Positions 11,222 through 24,383 of a DNA stretch of 64,000 bases are shown here, piece after piece. Origin of the DNA: Acanthosoma haemorrhoidale (Eukaryota > Arthropoda > Insecta > Hemiptera > Acanthosomatidae); contig CAKNEZ010000014.1 of the NCBI GenBank assembly GCA_930367205.1, forward strand, positions 186,001-250,000, in the 5' to 3' direction. Every line of letters begins with the position of its first letter. Positions within the stretch are counted from its first letter, which is position 1. Below the pieces are notes generated by a model. The model saw nothing but the letters and a program-made list of their open reading frames with translations, searched no databases and was not told the DNA's origin. The translations under genes were made by a program, and so were the position numbers.

Positions 11222-12489
11222 ATGAAGACATGCCAGGTTATCGATACTTATCAACCTATGTTACATAATGATTCTACAAAGTTCCCATTGAAACGGTACC
11301 AATTGACAATGGCCACACACATCTTGGGACTTTGCTCCTATGATCCTAATCAAGTCATGCCAAGATATGGATATTTATCAGCCTATGGTAGATCAGGATT
11401 CTACAAACTTCCCATTGAAACTGCACCAATTGCCAAGGTCCACACCCATTCCGGCATATGCTCCTAGAATCTCTATGTTGAGCAAGCCTGGCTATCAATA
11501 CTTATCACCCTATGGTAGATCATGATTCTACAAACTTTCCATTGGAACTGCACCAATTGACAAGGGTCACACCCATTTCGGCATATGCTCCTAGAATCTC
11601 TCTGTTGAGCAAGCCTGGCTATCGATACTTATCAACCTATGGTACATAATGATTCTACAAAGTTCCCCATGAAACTGTACCAAATGACAAGGGCCACACC
11701 CATTCTGGGACTTTGCTCCTACGATCCGAATAAAGACAAGCCAGGCTATCGATACTTATCAACCTATGGTAGATAATGATTCTACAAAGTTCTTATTGAA
11801 ACAGTACCAAATGACAACGGTCAACCCAATCCCGGGACTTTGCTCCTTTGATCCGAACGACGATATGCCAGGCTATGAGTACTTATCAACCTATAGTCGA
11901 CAATGATTCTAAAGAGTTCTATTGAAGCTGCACTAATTGACAAGTTTCACACACATCCCGGGACTTTGCTCCCAAGATCGGAAAGAAGATAAGCCAGCCT
12001 ATTGGTACTTATCACCCTGTGGTAGATCATGATTCCACAAAGTTCCCATTGAAACTGCACCAATTGACAAGGGTCACACCCATTCCGGCATATGCTCCTA
12101 GAATCTCTATGTTGAGCAAGCCTGGCAATGGCTACTTATCACCCTATGGTAGATCATGATTCTACAAACTTTCCATTGGAACTGCACCAATTGACAAGGG
12201 TCACACCCATCCCGGAACTTTGCTCCTACGATCCGAATAAAGATAGGCCAAGCTATAGGTACTTATTAACCTATGGTACATATTGACTCTACAAAGTGTC
12301 CATTGAAGCTGTACTAATTGGCAAGGATCACACTTATCCCAGGACTTTGCTCCTACGATCCAAATGAAGAATGGCATGGCTATGGGTACTTATCAACCTA
12401 TGGTAGATAATGATTCCACAAAGTTCCCATTGAAAAATACCAAGTAGCAAAGGTCACACCCATCCCAGGATTTTGATCCCACAATCCGA
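11222..12489. repeat. 10-monomer derivative of the 12-mer HOR, 1268 bp
   Basis: Equivalent monomers at 11222 and 12490 are 1268 bp apart, or ten monomers. Compared with the 12-mer it lacks the two monomers with TCCTTATCAAGTCATGCC and CTATCGACACTTATC. It carries the hybrid GGCTATCAATACTTATCACCC near 11491. Confidence 0.8.
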
Positions 12490-12997
12490 ATGAAGACATG
12501 CCAGGTTATCGATACTTATCAACCTATGTTACATAATGATTCTACAAAGTTCCCATTGAAACGGTACCAATTGACAATGGCCACACACATCTTGGGACTT
12601 TGCTCCTATGATCCTAATCAAGTCATGCCAAGATATGGATATTTATCAGCCTATGGTAGATCAGGATTCTACAAACTTCCCATTGAAACTGCACCAATTG
12701 CCAAGGGCCACACCCATTCCGGCATATGCTCCTAGAATCTCTACGTTGAGCAAGCCTGGCTATGGCTACTTATCACCCTATGGTAGATCATGATTCTACA
12801 AACTTTCCATTGGAACTGCACCAATTGACAAGGGTCACACCCATCCCGGCATATGCTCCTAGAATCTCTCTGTTGAGCAAGCCTGGCTATCAATACTTAT
12901 TAACTTATGGTATATAAGGATTCTACAAAGTTCCCAATGAAACTGTACCAATTGACAAGGGCCACACCCATCCCAGGATTTTGATCCCACAATCCGA
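12490..12997. repeat. 4-monomer unit, 508 bp (tandem pair with 12998)
   Basis: Same four monomers as 7553-8060. The next copy, starting at 12998, has private variants GTACATCATGAATCTAC near 13290 and GAGCACGCC near 13383. Confidence 0.87.
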
Positions 12998-15361
12998 ATG
13001 AAGACATGCCAGGTTATCGATACTTATCAACCTATGTTACATAATGATTCTACAAAGTTCCCATTGAAACGGTACCAATTGACAATGGCCACACACATCT
13101 TGGGACTTTGCTCCTATGATCCTAATCAAGTCATGCCAAGATATGGATATTTATCAGCCTATGGTAGATCAGGATTCTACAAACTTCCCATTGAAACTGC
13201 ACCAATTGCCAAGGGCCACACCCATTCCGGCATATGCTCCTAGAATCTCTACGTTGAGCAAGCCTGGCTATGGCTACTTATCACCCTATGGTACATCATG
13301 AATCTACAAACTTTCCATTGGAACTGCACCAATTGACAAGGGTCACACCCATCCCGGCATATGCTCCTAGAATCTCTCTGTTGAGCACGCCTGGCTATCA
13401 ATACTTATTAACTTATGGTATATAAGGATTCTACAAAGTTCCCAATGAAACTGTACCAATTGACAAGGGCCACACCCATCCCGGGACTTTGATCCTACGA
13501 TCCGAATAAAGACAAGCCAGGCTATCGATACTTATCAACTTATGGTACATAATGATTCTACAAAGTTCTGATTGAAACTGTACCAATTGACAAGGGCTAC
13601 ACCTATCCTGGGACTTTGCTCCTACGATCCTTATCAAGTCATGCCAAGATATGGCTATTTATCACCCTATGGTAGATCATGATTCTACAAACTTCCCATT
13701 GAAACTGCACCAATTGACAAGGGTCACACCCATCCCGGCATATGCTCCTAGAATCTCTATGTTAAGCAAGCCTGGCTATCGATACTTATCAACCTATGGT
13801 ACATAATGATTCTACAAAGTTCCCAATGAAACTGTACCAATTGACAAGGGCCACACCTATCCAGGGACTTTGCTCCCACGATCCGAATAAAGACAAGCCT
13901 GACTATCGATACTTATCAACCTATAGTAGATAATGATTCTAAAGAGTTCCATTGAAGCTGCACTAATTGACAAGTTTCACACACATCCCGGGACTTTGCT
14001 CCTACGATCCGAACGAAGACAATTCACGCTTTCGATACTTATCAACCTATGGTGCATAATGATTCTACAAAGTTCCTATTTAAACTGTACCAAATGACAA
14101 CGGTCAACCCAATCCCGGGACTTTGCTCCTTTGATCCGAATGACGATATGCCAGGCTATGAGTACTTATCAACCTATAGTCGACAATGATTCTAAAGAGT
14201 TCTATTGAAGCTGCACTAATTGACAAGTTTCACACACATCCCGGGACTTTGCTCCTACGATCCGAATGAAGTTAATTCATGCTATCGATACTTATCAACC
14301 TTTGGTACATAATGATTCTACAAAGTTCCCAACGAAACTGTACCAAAGTACAAGTGTCACACCCATCCCGGGACTTTGATTCCACAATCCGAATGAAGAC
14401 AAGCCAGGTTATCGATACTTATCAACCTATGGTATATAATGATTCTACAAAGTTCCCAATGAAACTGTACCAAAGTACAAGTGTCACACCCATCCCGGGA
14501 CTTTGATTTCACAATCCGAATGAAGACAAGCCAGGTTATCGATACTTATCAACCTATGGTGCATAATGATTCTAAAAAGTTCCTATTGAAACTGTACCAA
14601 TGTACAAGTGTCACACCCATCCCGGGACTTTGATTCCTCAATCCGAATGAAGACAAGCCAGGTTATCGATACTTATCAACCTATGGTAGATAATGATTCT
14701 ATAAAGTTCCCATTGAGACGGTTCCAATGACAACGGCCACACCCATCTTGGGACTTTGCTCCTATGATCCTAATCAAGTCATGCCAAGATATGGATATTT
14801 ATCAGCCTATGGTAGATCATGATTCTACAAACTTCCCATTGAAACTGCACCAAAGTACAAGTGTCACACCCATCCCGGGACTTTGATTCCACAATCCGAA
14901 TTAAGACAAGCCAGGTTATCGATACTTATCAACCTATGGTATATAATGATTCTACAAAGTTCCCAATGAAACTGTACTAATTGACAAGCGCCACACCCAT
15001 CCTGGGACTTTGCTCCTACGATCCAAATGAAGACAATTCACGCTATCGATACTTATCAACCTTTGGTACATAATGATTCTACAAAGTTCCCAACGAAACT
15101 GTACCAAAGTACAAGTGTCACACCCATCCCGGGACTTTGATTCCACAATCCGAATGAAGACAAGCCAGGTTATCGATACTTATCAACCTATGGTGCATTA
15201 TGATCCTACAAAGTTCCCAATGAAACTGTACCAATTGACAAGGGCCACACCCATCCCGGGACTTTGCTCCCACGATCCGAATGAAGACAATTCACGCTAT
15301 CGATACTTATCAAACTATGGTATATAATGATTCTACAAAGTTCCCAATGAAACTGTACCAA

Positions 15362-15475
15362 TATAGGGTCTCCCCTTAGTGAAAGGCACTTTCCAGCCAA
15401 AAATAATTTTCCTTATTTTTCCCACATTCCTATTTTTTATAAGTTTGAGAGCTTAGGAAAAAAAAAAAAAAAAAA
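15362..15475 (+). mobile_element. Poly(A)-tailed retroposon-like insert, copy 4
   Basis: 114 bp with 18 A. It has TATAGGGTCTCCCC, one G fewer than most copies, which shortens the 5' hairpin stem. Copies 5 and 6 share this G loss, which groups them as one sublineage. Confidence 0.75.
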
Positions 15476-15825
15476 CCAATTGACAATGGCCACACACATC
15501 TTGGGACTTTGCTCCTATGATCCTAATCAAGTCATGCCAAGATATGGATATTTATCAGCCTATGGTAGATCATGATTCTACAAACTTCCCATTGAAACTG
15601 CACCAAAGTACAAGTGTCACACCCATCCCGGGACTTTGATTCCACAATCCGAATGAAGACAAGCCAGGTTATCGATACTTATCAACCTATGGTACATAAT
15701 GACTCTACAAAGTTGCCATTGAAACAGTACCAATTGACAAGGGCCACACCCATCCCTGGAGTTTGCTCCTTCGATCCGAATGACGATATGCCAGGCTATG
15801 AGTACTTATCAACCTATAGTCGACA

Positions 15826-15937
15826 ATGATTCTAAAGAGTTCTATTGACAATTCCATATACAAGTTTCACACACATCCCGGGACTTTGCTCCCAAGATCG
15901 GAAAGAAGATAAGCCAGCCTATTGGTACTATGGTTCT
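15826..15937. repeat. 112-bp shortened monomer, second copy
   Basis: Same shortened monomer as at 10522, 5304 bp away, with the same TACTATGGTTCTATTG end. Confidence 0.82.
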
Positions 15938-17414
15938 ATTGATTCTAAAGAGTTCTATTGAAGCTGCACTAATCGACAAGTTTCACACACATCCCAGGAC
16001 TTTGCTCCCAAGATCGGAAAGAAGATAAGCCAGCCTATTGGTACTTATCACCCTGTGGTAGATCATGATTCCACAAAGTTCCCATTGAAACTGCACCAAT
16101 TGACAAGGGTCACACCCATTCCGGCATATGCTCCTAGAATCTCTATGTTGAGCAAGCCTGGCTATGGCTACTTATCACCCTATGGTAGATCACGATTCTA
16201 CAAACTTTCCATTGGAACTGCACCAATTGACAAGGGTCACACCCATCCCGGAACATTGCTCCTACGATCCGAATAAAGATAGGCCAAGCTATAGGTACTT
16301 ATTAACCTATGGTACATAATGACTCTACAAAGTTGCCATTGAAGCTGTACTAATTGGCAAGGATCACACTTATCCCAGGACTTTGCTCCTACGATCCAAA
16401 TTAAGAATGGCATGGCTATGGGTACTTATCAACCTATGGTAGATAATGATTCCACAAAGTTCCTATTGAAAAATACCAAGTAGCAAAGGTCACACCCATC
16501 CCAGGATTTTGATCCCAAAATCCGAATGAAGACATGCCAGGTTATCGATACTTATCAACCTATGTTACATAATGATTCTACAAAGTTCCCATTGAAACGG
16601 TACCAATTGACAATGGCCACACACATCTTGGGACTTTGCTCCTAGAATCTCTCTGTTGAGCAAGCCTGGCTATCGATACTTATCAACCTATGGTACATAA
16701 TGATTCTACAAAGTTCCCCATGAAACTGTACCAAATGACAAGGGCCACACCCATTCTGGGACTTTGCTCCTACGATCCGAATAAAGACAAGCCAGGCTAT
16801 CGATACTTATCAACCTATAGTAGATAATGATTCTACAAAGTTCTTATTGAAACAGTACCAAATGACAACGGTCAACCCAATCCCGGGACTTTGCTCCTTT
16901 GATCCGAATGACGATATGCCAGGCTATGAGTACTTATCAACCTATAGTCGACAATGATTCTAAAGAGTTCTATTGAAGCTGCACTAATTGACAAGTTTCA
17001 CACACATCCCGGGACTTTGCTCCCAAGATCGGAAAGAAGATAAGCCAGCCTATTGGTACTTATCACCCTGGGGTAGATCATGATTCCACAAAGTTCCCAT
17101 TGAAACTGCACCAATTGACAAGGGTCACACCCATTCCCGGAACTTTGCTCCTACGATCCGAATAAAGATAGGCCAAGCTATAGGTACTTATTAACCTATG
17201 GTACATATTGACTCTACAAAGTGTCCATTGAAGCTGTACTAATTGGCAAGGATCACACTTATCCCAGGACTTTGCTCCTACGATCCAAATGAAGAATGGC
17301 ATGGCTATGGGTACTTATCAACCTATGGTAGATAATGATTCCACAAAGTTCCCATTGAAAAATACCAAGTAGCAAAGGTCACACCCATCCCAGGATTTTG
17401 ATCCCACAATCCGA

Positions 17415-18049
17415 ATGAAGACATGCCAGGTTATCGATACTTATCAACCTATGTTACATAATGATTCTACAAAGTTCCCATTGAAACGGTACCAATTGAC
17501 AATGGCCACACACATCTTGGGACTTTGCTCCTATGATCCTAATCAAGTCATGCCAAGATATGGATATTTATCAGCCTATGGTAGATCAGGATTCTACAAA
17601 CTTCCCATTGAAACTGCACCAATTGCCAAGGGCCACACCCATTCCGGCATATGCTCCTAGAATCTCTACGTTGAGCAAGCCTGGCTATGGCTACTTATCA
17701 CCCTATGGTAGATCATGATTCTACAAACTTTCCATTGGAACTGCACCAATTGACAAGGGTCACACCCATTCCGGCATATGCTCCTAGAATCTCTACGTTG
17801 AGCAAGCCTGGCTATGGCTACTTATCACCCTATGGTAGATCATGATTCTACAAACTTTCCATTGGAACTGCACCAATTGACAAGGGTCACACCCATTCCG
17901 GCATATGCTCCTAGAATCTCTCTGTTGAGCAAGCCTGGCTATCAATACTTATTAACTTATGGTATATAAGGATTCTACAAAGTTCCCAATGAAACTGTAC
18001 CAATTGACAAGGGCCACACCCATCCCAGGATTTTGATCCCACAATCCGA
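17415..18049. repeat. 5-monomer unit, 635 bp
   Basis: Two consecutive CTCTACGTTGAGCAAGCC monomers (near 17662 and 17789) make this one monomer longer than the 508-bp form. The following unit at 18050 has the CAACCTTTGTTAC variant. Confidence 0.87.
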
Positions 18050-18937
18050 ATGAAGACATGCCAGGTTATCGATACTTATCAACCTTTGTTACATAATGAT
18101 TCTACAAAGTTCCCATTGAAACGGTACCAATTGACAATGGCCACACACATCTTGGGACTTTGCTCCTATGATCCTAATCAAGTCATGCCAAGATATGGAT
18201 ATTTATCAGCCTATGGTAGATCAGGATTCTACAAACTTCCCATTGAAACTGCACCAATTGCCAAGGGCCACACCCATTCCGGCATATGCTCCTAGAATCT
18301 CTACGTTGAGCAAGCCTGGCTATGGCTACTTATCACCCTATGGTAGATCATGATTCTACAAACTTTCCATTAGAACTGCACCAATTGACAAGGGTCACAC
18401 CCATCCCGGCATATGCTCCTAGAATCTCTCTGTTGAGCAAGCCTGGCTATCAATACTTATTAACTTATGGTATATAAGGATTCTACAAAGTTCCCAATGA
18501 AACTGTACCAATTGACAAGGGCCACACCCATCCCGGGACTTTGATCCTACGATCCGAATAAAGACAAGCCAGGCTATCGATACTTATCAACTTATGGTAC
18601 ATAATGATTCTACAAAGTTCCGATTGAAACTGTACCAATTGACAAGGGCTACACCTATCCTGGGACTTTGCTCCTACGATCCTTATCAAGTCATGCCAAG
18701 ATATGGCTTTTTATCACCCTATGGTAGATCATGATTCTACAAACTTCCCATTGAAACTGCACCAATTGACAAGGGTCACACCCATCCCGGCATATGCTCC
18801 TAGAATCTCTATGTTAAGCAAGCCTGGCTATCGATACTTATCAACCTATGGTAGATAATGATTCCACAAAGTTCCCATTGAAAAATACCAAGTAGCAAAG
18901 GTCACACCCATCCCAGGATTTTGATCCCACAATCCGA

Positions 18938-20459
18938 ATGAAGACATGCCAGGTTATCGATACTTATCAACCTATGTTACATAATGATTCTACAAAGTTC
19001 CCATTGAAACGGTACCAATTGACAATGGCCACACACATCTTGGGACTTTGCTCCTATGATCCTAATCAAGTCATGCCAAGATATGGATATTTATCAGCCT
19101 ATGGTAGATCAGGATTCTACAAACTTCCCATTGAAACTGCACCAATTGCCAAGGGCCACACCCATTCCGGCATATGCTCCTAGAATCTCTATGTTGAGCA
19201 AGCCTGGCTATGGCTACTTATCACCCTATGTTAGATCATGATTCTACAAACTTTCCATTGGAACTGCACCAATTGACAAGGGTCACACCCATTCCGGCAT
19301 ATGCTCCTAGAATCTCTCTGTTGAGCAAGCCTTACTATCGATACTTATCAACCTATGGTACATAATGATTCTACAAACTTCCCATTGAAACTGCACCAAT
19401 TGCCAAGGGCCACACCCATTCCGGGACTTTGCTCCTACGATCCGAATAAAGACAAGCCAGGCTATCGATACTTATCAACCTATAGTAGATAATGATTCTA
19501 CACAGTTCCGATTGAAACTGTACCAATTGACAAGGGCTACACCTATCCTGGGACTTTGCTCCTACGATCCTTATCAAGTCATGCCAAGATATGGCTATTT
19601 ATCACCCTATGGTAGATCATGATTCTACAAAGTTCCCATTGAAACTGCACCAATTGACAAGGGTCACACCCATCCCGGCATATGCTCCGAGAATCTCTAT
19701 GTTGAGCAAGCCTGGCTATCGACACTTATCAACCTATGGTACATAATGATTCTACAAAGTTCCCCATGAAACTGTACCAAATGACAACGGTCACCCCCAT
19801 CCCGGGACTTTGCTCCTTTGATCCGAATGACGATATGCCAGGCTATGAGTACTTATCAACCTATAGTCGACAATGATTCTAAAGAGTTCTATTGAAGTTG
19901 CACTAATTGACAAGTTTCACACACATCCCGGGACTTTGCTCCCAAGATCGGAAAGAAGATAAGCCAGCCTATTGGTACTTATCACCCTGTGGTAGATCAT
20001 GATTCCACAAAGTTCCCATTGAATCTGCACCAATTGACAAGGGTCACACCCATTCCGGCATATGCTCCTAGAATCTCTATGTTGAGCAAGCCTGGCTATG
20101 GCTACTTATCACCCTATGGTAGATCATGATTCTACAAACTTTCCATTGGAACTGCACCAATTAACAAGGGTCACACCCATCCCGGAACTTTGCTCCTACG
20201 ATCCGAATAAAGATAGGCCAAGCTTTAGGTACTTATTAACCTATGGTACATAATGACTCTACAAAGTGGCCATTGAAACTGTACTAATTGGCAAGGATCA
20301 CACTTATCCCAGGACTTTGCTCCTACGATCCAAATGAAGAATGGCATGCCTATGGGTACTTATCAACCTATGGTAGATAATGATTCCACAAAGTTCCCAT
20401 TGAAAAATACCAAGTAGCAAAGGTCACACCCATCCCAGGATTTTGATCCCACAATCCGA
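18938..20459. repeat. 12-monomer HOR, 1522 bp
   Basis: Same order of monomers as 1719-3240. The monomer at about 19371 has ACTTCCCATTGAAACTGC with TTGCCAAGGGCC (form v1) in place of the v0 tract. That tract is identical to one two monomers upstream in the same unit, which suggests gene conversion. Confidence 0.86.
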
Positions 20460-21301
20460 ATGAAGACATGCCAGGTTATCGATACTTATCAACCTATGTT
20501 ACATAATGATTCTACAAAGTTCCCATTGAAACGGTACCAATTGACAATGGCCACACACATCTTGGGACTTTGCTCCTATGATCCTAATCAAGTCATGCCA
20601 AGATATGGATATTTATCAGCCTATGGTAGATCAGGATTCTACAAACTTCCCATTGAAACTGCACCAATTGACAAGGGTCACACCCATCCCGGCATATGCT
20701 CCTAGAATCTCTATGTTAAGCAAGCCTGGCTATCGATACTTATCAACCTATGGTAGATAATGATTCCACAAAGTTCCCATTGAAAAATACCAAGTAGCAA
20801 AGGTCACACCCATCCCAGGATTTTGATTCCACAATCCGAATTAAGACAAGCCAGGTTATCGATACTTATCAACCTATGGTATATAATGATTCTACAAAGT
20901 TCCCAATGAAACTGTACTAATTGACAAGCGCCACACCCATCCTGGGACTTTGCTCCTACGATCCAAATGAAGACAATTCACGCTATCGATACTTATCAAC
21001 CTTTGGTACATAATGATTCTACAAAGTTCCCAACGAAACTGTACCAAAGTACAAGTGTCACACCCATCCCGGGACTTTGATTCCACAATCCGAATGAAGA
21101 CAAGCCAGGTTATCGATACTTATCAACCTATGGTGCATTATGATCCTACAAAGTTCCCAATGAAACTGTACCAATTGACAAGGGCCACACCCATCCCGGG
21201 ACTTTGCTCCCACGATCCGAATGAAGACAATTCACGCTATCGATACTTATCAAACTATGGTATATAATGATTCTACAAAGTTCCCAATGAAACTGTACCA
21301 A

Positions 21302-21415
21302 TATAGGGTCTCCCCTTAGTGAAAGGCACTTTCCAGCCAAAAATAATTTTCCTTATTTTTCCCACATTCCTATTTTTTATAAGTTTGAGAGCTTAGGAAA
21401 AAAAAAAAAAAAAAA
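21302..21415 (+). mobile_element. Poly(A)-tailed retroposon-like insert, copy 5
   Basis: Same GGG and 18-A form as the copy at 15362. Its right flank differs: about 95 bp downstream the monomer reads GATCAGGATTC, not GATCATGATTC, which marks a recombination junction with another unit. Confidence 0.75.
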
Positions 21416-22861
21416 CCAATTGACAATGGCCACACACATCTTGGGACTTTGCTCCTATGATCCTAATCAAGTCATGCCAAGATATGGATATTTATCAGCC
21501 TATGGTAGATCAGGATTCTACAAACTTCCCATTGAAACTGCACCAATTGCCAAGGGCCACACCCATTCCGGCATATGCTCCTAGAATCTTTACGTTGAGC
21601 AAGCCTGGCTATGGCTACTTATCACCCTATGGTAGATCATGATTCTACAAACTTTCCATTGGAACTGCACCAATTGACAAGGGTCACACCCATTCCGGCA
21701 TATGCTCCTAGAATCTCTACGTTGAGCAAGCCTGGCTATGGCTACTTATCACCCTATGGTAGATCATGATTCTACAAACTTTCCATTGGAACTGCACCAA
21801 TTGACAAGGGTCACACCCATCCCGGCATATGCTCCTAGAATCTCTCTGTTGAGCAAGCCTGGCTATCAATACTTATTAACTTATGGTATATAAGGATTCT
21901 ACAAAGTTCCCAATGAAACTGTACCAATTGACAAGGGCCACACCCATCCCAGGATTTTGATCCCACAATCCGAATGAAGACATGCCAGGTTATCGATACT
22001 TATCAACCTTTGTTACATAATGATTCTACAAAGTTCCCATTGAAACGGTACCAATTGACAATGGCCACACACATCTTGGGACTTTGCTCCTATGATCCTA
22101 ATCAAGTCATGCCAAGATATGGATATTTATCAGCCTATGGTAGATCAGGATTCTACAAACTTCCCATTGAAACTGCACCAATTGCCAAGGGCCACACCCA
22201 TTCCGGCATATGCTCCTAGAATCTCTACGTTGAGCAAGCCTGGCTATGGCTACTTATCACCCTATGGTAGATCATGATTCTACAAACTTTCCATTAGAAC
22301 TGCACCAATTGACAAGGGTCACACCCATCCCGGCATATGCTCCTAGAATCTCTCTGTTGAGCAAGCCTGGCTATCAATACTTATTAACTTATGGTATATA
22401 AGGATTCTACAAAGTTCCCAATGAAACTGTACCAATTGACAAGGGCCACACCCATCCCGGGACTTTGATCCTACGATCCGAATAAAGACAAGCCAGGCTA
22501 TCGATACTTATCAACTTATGGTACATAATGATTCTACAAAGTTCCGATTGAAACTGTACCAATTGACAAGGGCTACACCTATCCTGGGACTTTGCTCCTA
22601 CGATCCTTATCAAGTCATGCCAAGATATGGCTTTTTATCACCCTATGGTAGATCATGATTCTACAAACTTCCCATTGAAACTGCACCAATTGACAAGGGT
22701 CACACCCATCCCGGCATATGCTCCTAGAATCTCTATGTTAAGCAAGCCTGGCTATCGATACTTATCAACCTATGGTAGATAATGATTCCACAAAGTTCCC
22801 ATTGAAAAATACCAAGTAGCAAAGGTCACACCCATCCCAGGATTTTGATTCCACAATCCGA

Positions 22862-24383
22862 ATGAAGACATGCCAGGTTATCGATACTTATCAACCTATG
22901 TTACATAATGATTCTACAAAGTTCCCATTGAAACGGTACCAATTGACAATGGCCACACACATCTTGGGACTTTGCTCCTATGATCCTTATCAAGTCATGC
23001 CAAGATATGGATATTTATCAGCCTATGGTAGATCAGGATTCTACAAACTTCCCATTGAAACTGCACCAATTGCCAAGGGCCACACCCATCCCGGCATATG
23101 CTCCTAGAATCTCTATGTTGAGCAAGCCTGGCTATGGCTACTTATCACCCTATGTTAGATCATGATTCTACAAACTTTCCATTGGAACTGCACCAATTGA
23201 CAAGGGTCACACCCATTCCGGCATATGCTCCTAGAATCTCTCTGTTGAGCAAGCCTTACTATCGATACTTATCAACCTATGGTACATAATGATTCTACAA
23301 AGTTCCCATTGAAACTGCACCAATTGACAAGGGCCACACCCATTCCGGGACTTTGCTCCTACGATCCGAATAAAGACAAGCCAGGCTATCGATACTTATC
23401 AACCTATAGTAGATAATGATTCTACACAGTTCCGATTGAAACTGTACCAATTGACAAGGGCTACACCTATCCTGGGACTTTGCTCCTACGATCCTTATCA
23501 AGTCATGCCAAGATATGGCTATTTATCACCCTATGGTAGATCATGATTCTACAAAGTTCCCATTGAAACTGCACCAATTGACAAGGGTCACACCCATCCC
23601 GGCATATGCTCCTAGAATCTCTATGTTGAGCAAGCCTGGCTATCGACACTTATCAACCTATGGTACATAATGATTCTACAAAGTTCCCCATGAAACTGTA
23701 CCAAATGACAACGGTCACCCCCATCCCGGGACTTTGCTCCTTTGATCCGAATGACGATATGCCAGGCTATGAGTACTTATCAACCTATAGTCGACAATGA
23801 TTCTAAAGAGTTCTATTGAAGTTGCACTAATTGACAAGTTTCACACACATCCCGGGACTTTGCTCCCAAGATCGGAAAGAAGATAAGCCAGCCTATTGGT
23901 ACTTATCACCCTGTGGTAGATCATGATTCCACAAAGTTCCCATTGAATCTGCACCAATTGACAAGGGTCACACCCATTCCGGCATATGCTCCTAGAATCT
24001 CTATGTTGAGCAAGCCTGGCTATGGCTACTTATCACCCTATGGTAGATCATGATTCTACAAACTTTCCATTGGAACTGCACCAATTGACAAGGGTCACAC
24101 CCATCCCGGAACTTTGCTCCTACGATCCGAATAAAGATAGGCCAAGCTTTAGGTACTTATTAACCTATGGTACATAATGACTCTACAAAGTGGCCATTGA
24201 AACTGTACTAATTGGCAAGGATCACACTTATCCCAGGACTTTGCTCCTACGATCAAAATGAAGAATGGCATGCCTATGGGTACTTATCAACCTATGGTAG
24301 ATAATGATTCCACAAAGTTCCCATTGAAAAATACCAAGTAGCAAAGGTCACACCCATCCCAGGATTTTGATCCCACAATCCGA
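22862..24383. repeat. 12-monomer HOR, 1522 bp
   Basis: Full unit with a third state of the variable tract near 23295 (AGTTCCCATTGAAACTGC with TTGACAAGGGCC, form v2). Private changes include GATCCTTATCAAG near 22983 and GATCAAAATGAAG near 24251. Confidence 0.86.

Larger units (their letters stand above)
10058..14881. repeat. Satellite block with insert copy 3, 10-mer and 4-mer repeats
   Basis: The left part (10058 to about 11336) matches 15362-16640 at an offset of 5304 bp. The block holds a 112-bp shortened monomer (10522-10633), a 10-monomer spacing between equivalent monomers at 11222 and 12490, and a 508-bp pair starting at 12490 and 12998. It then passes into GTACAAGTGTCAC-group monomers. 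The stretch from about 13.4 to 15.8 kb reappears at about 31.5 to 33.9 kb (offset about 18,088 bp). No gene is seen. Confidence 0.85.
14882..20821. repeat. 5940-bp composite unit carrying the GAATTAAG marker
   Basis: The unit start is marked by a private variant, CCGAATTAAGACAAGCC (GAATTAAG at 14898-14905), where most monomers read GAATGAAG. The same marker recurs at 20838 and 25270, defining tandem units of 5940 and 4432 bp. The unit contains insert copy 4, a 112-bp short monomer at 15826, a two-monomer deletion junction near 16638, a 5-mer ladder element (17415-18049) and one full 12-mer (18938-20459). It aligns with 25254 to about 31296 in two collinear pieces (offsets 10,372 and 10,625 bp). 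Confidence 0.85.
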
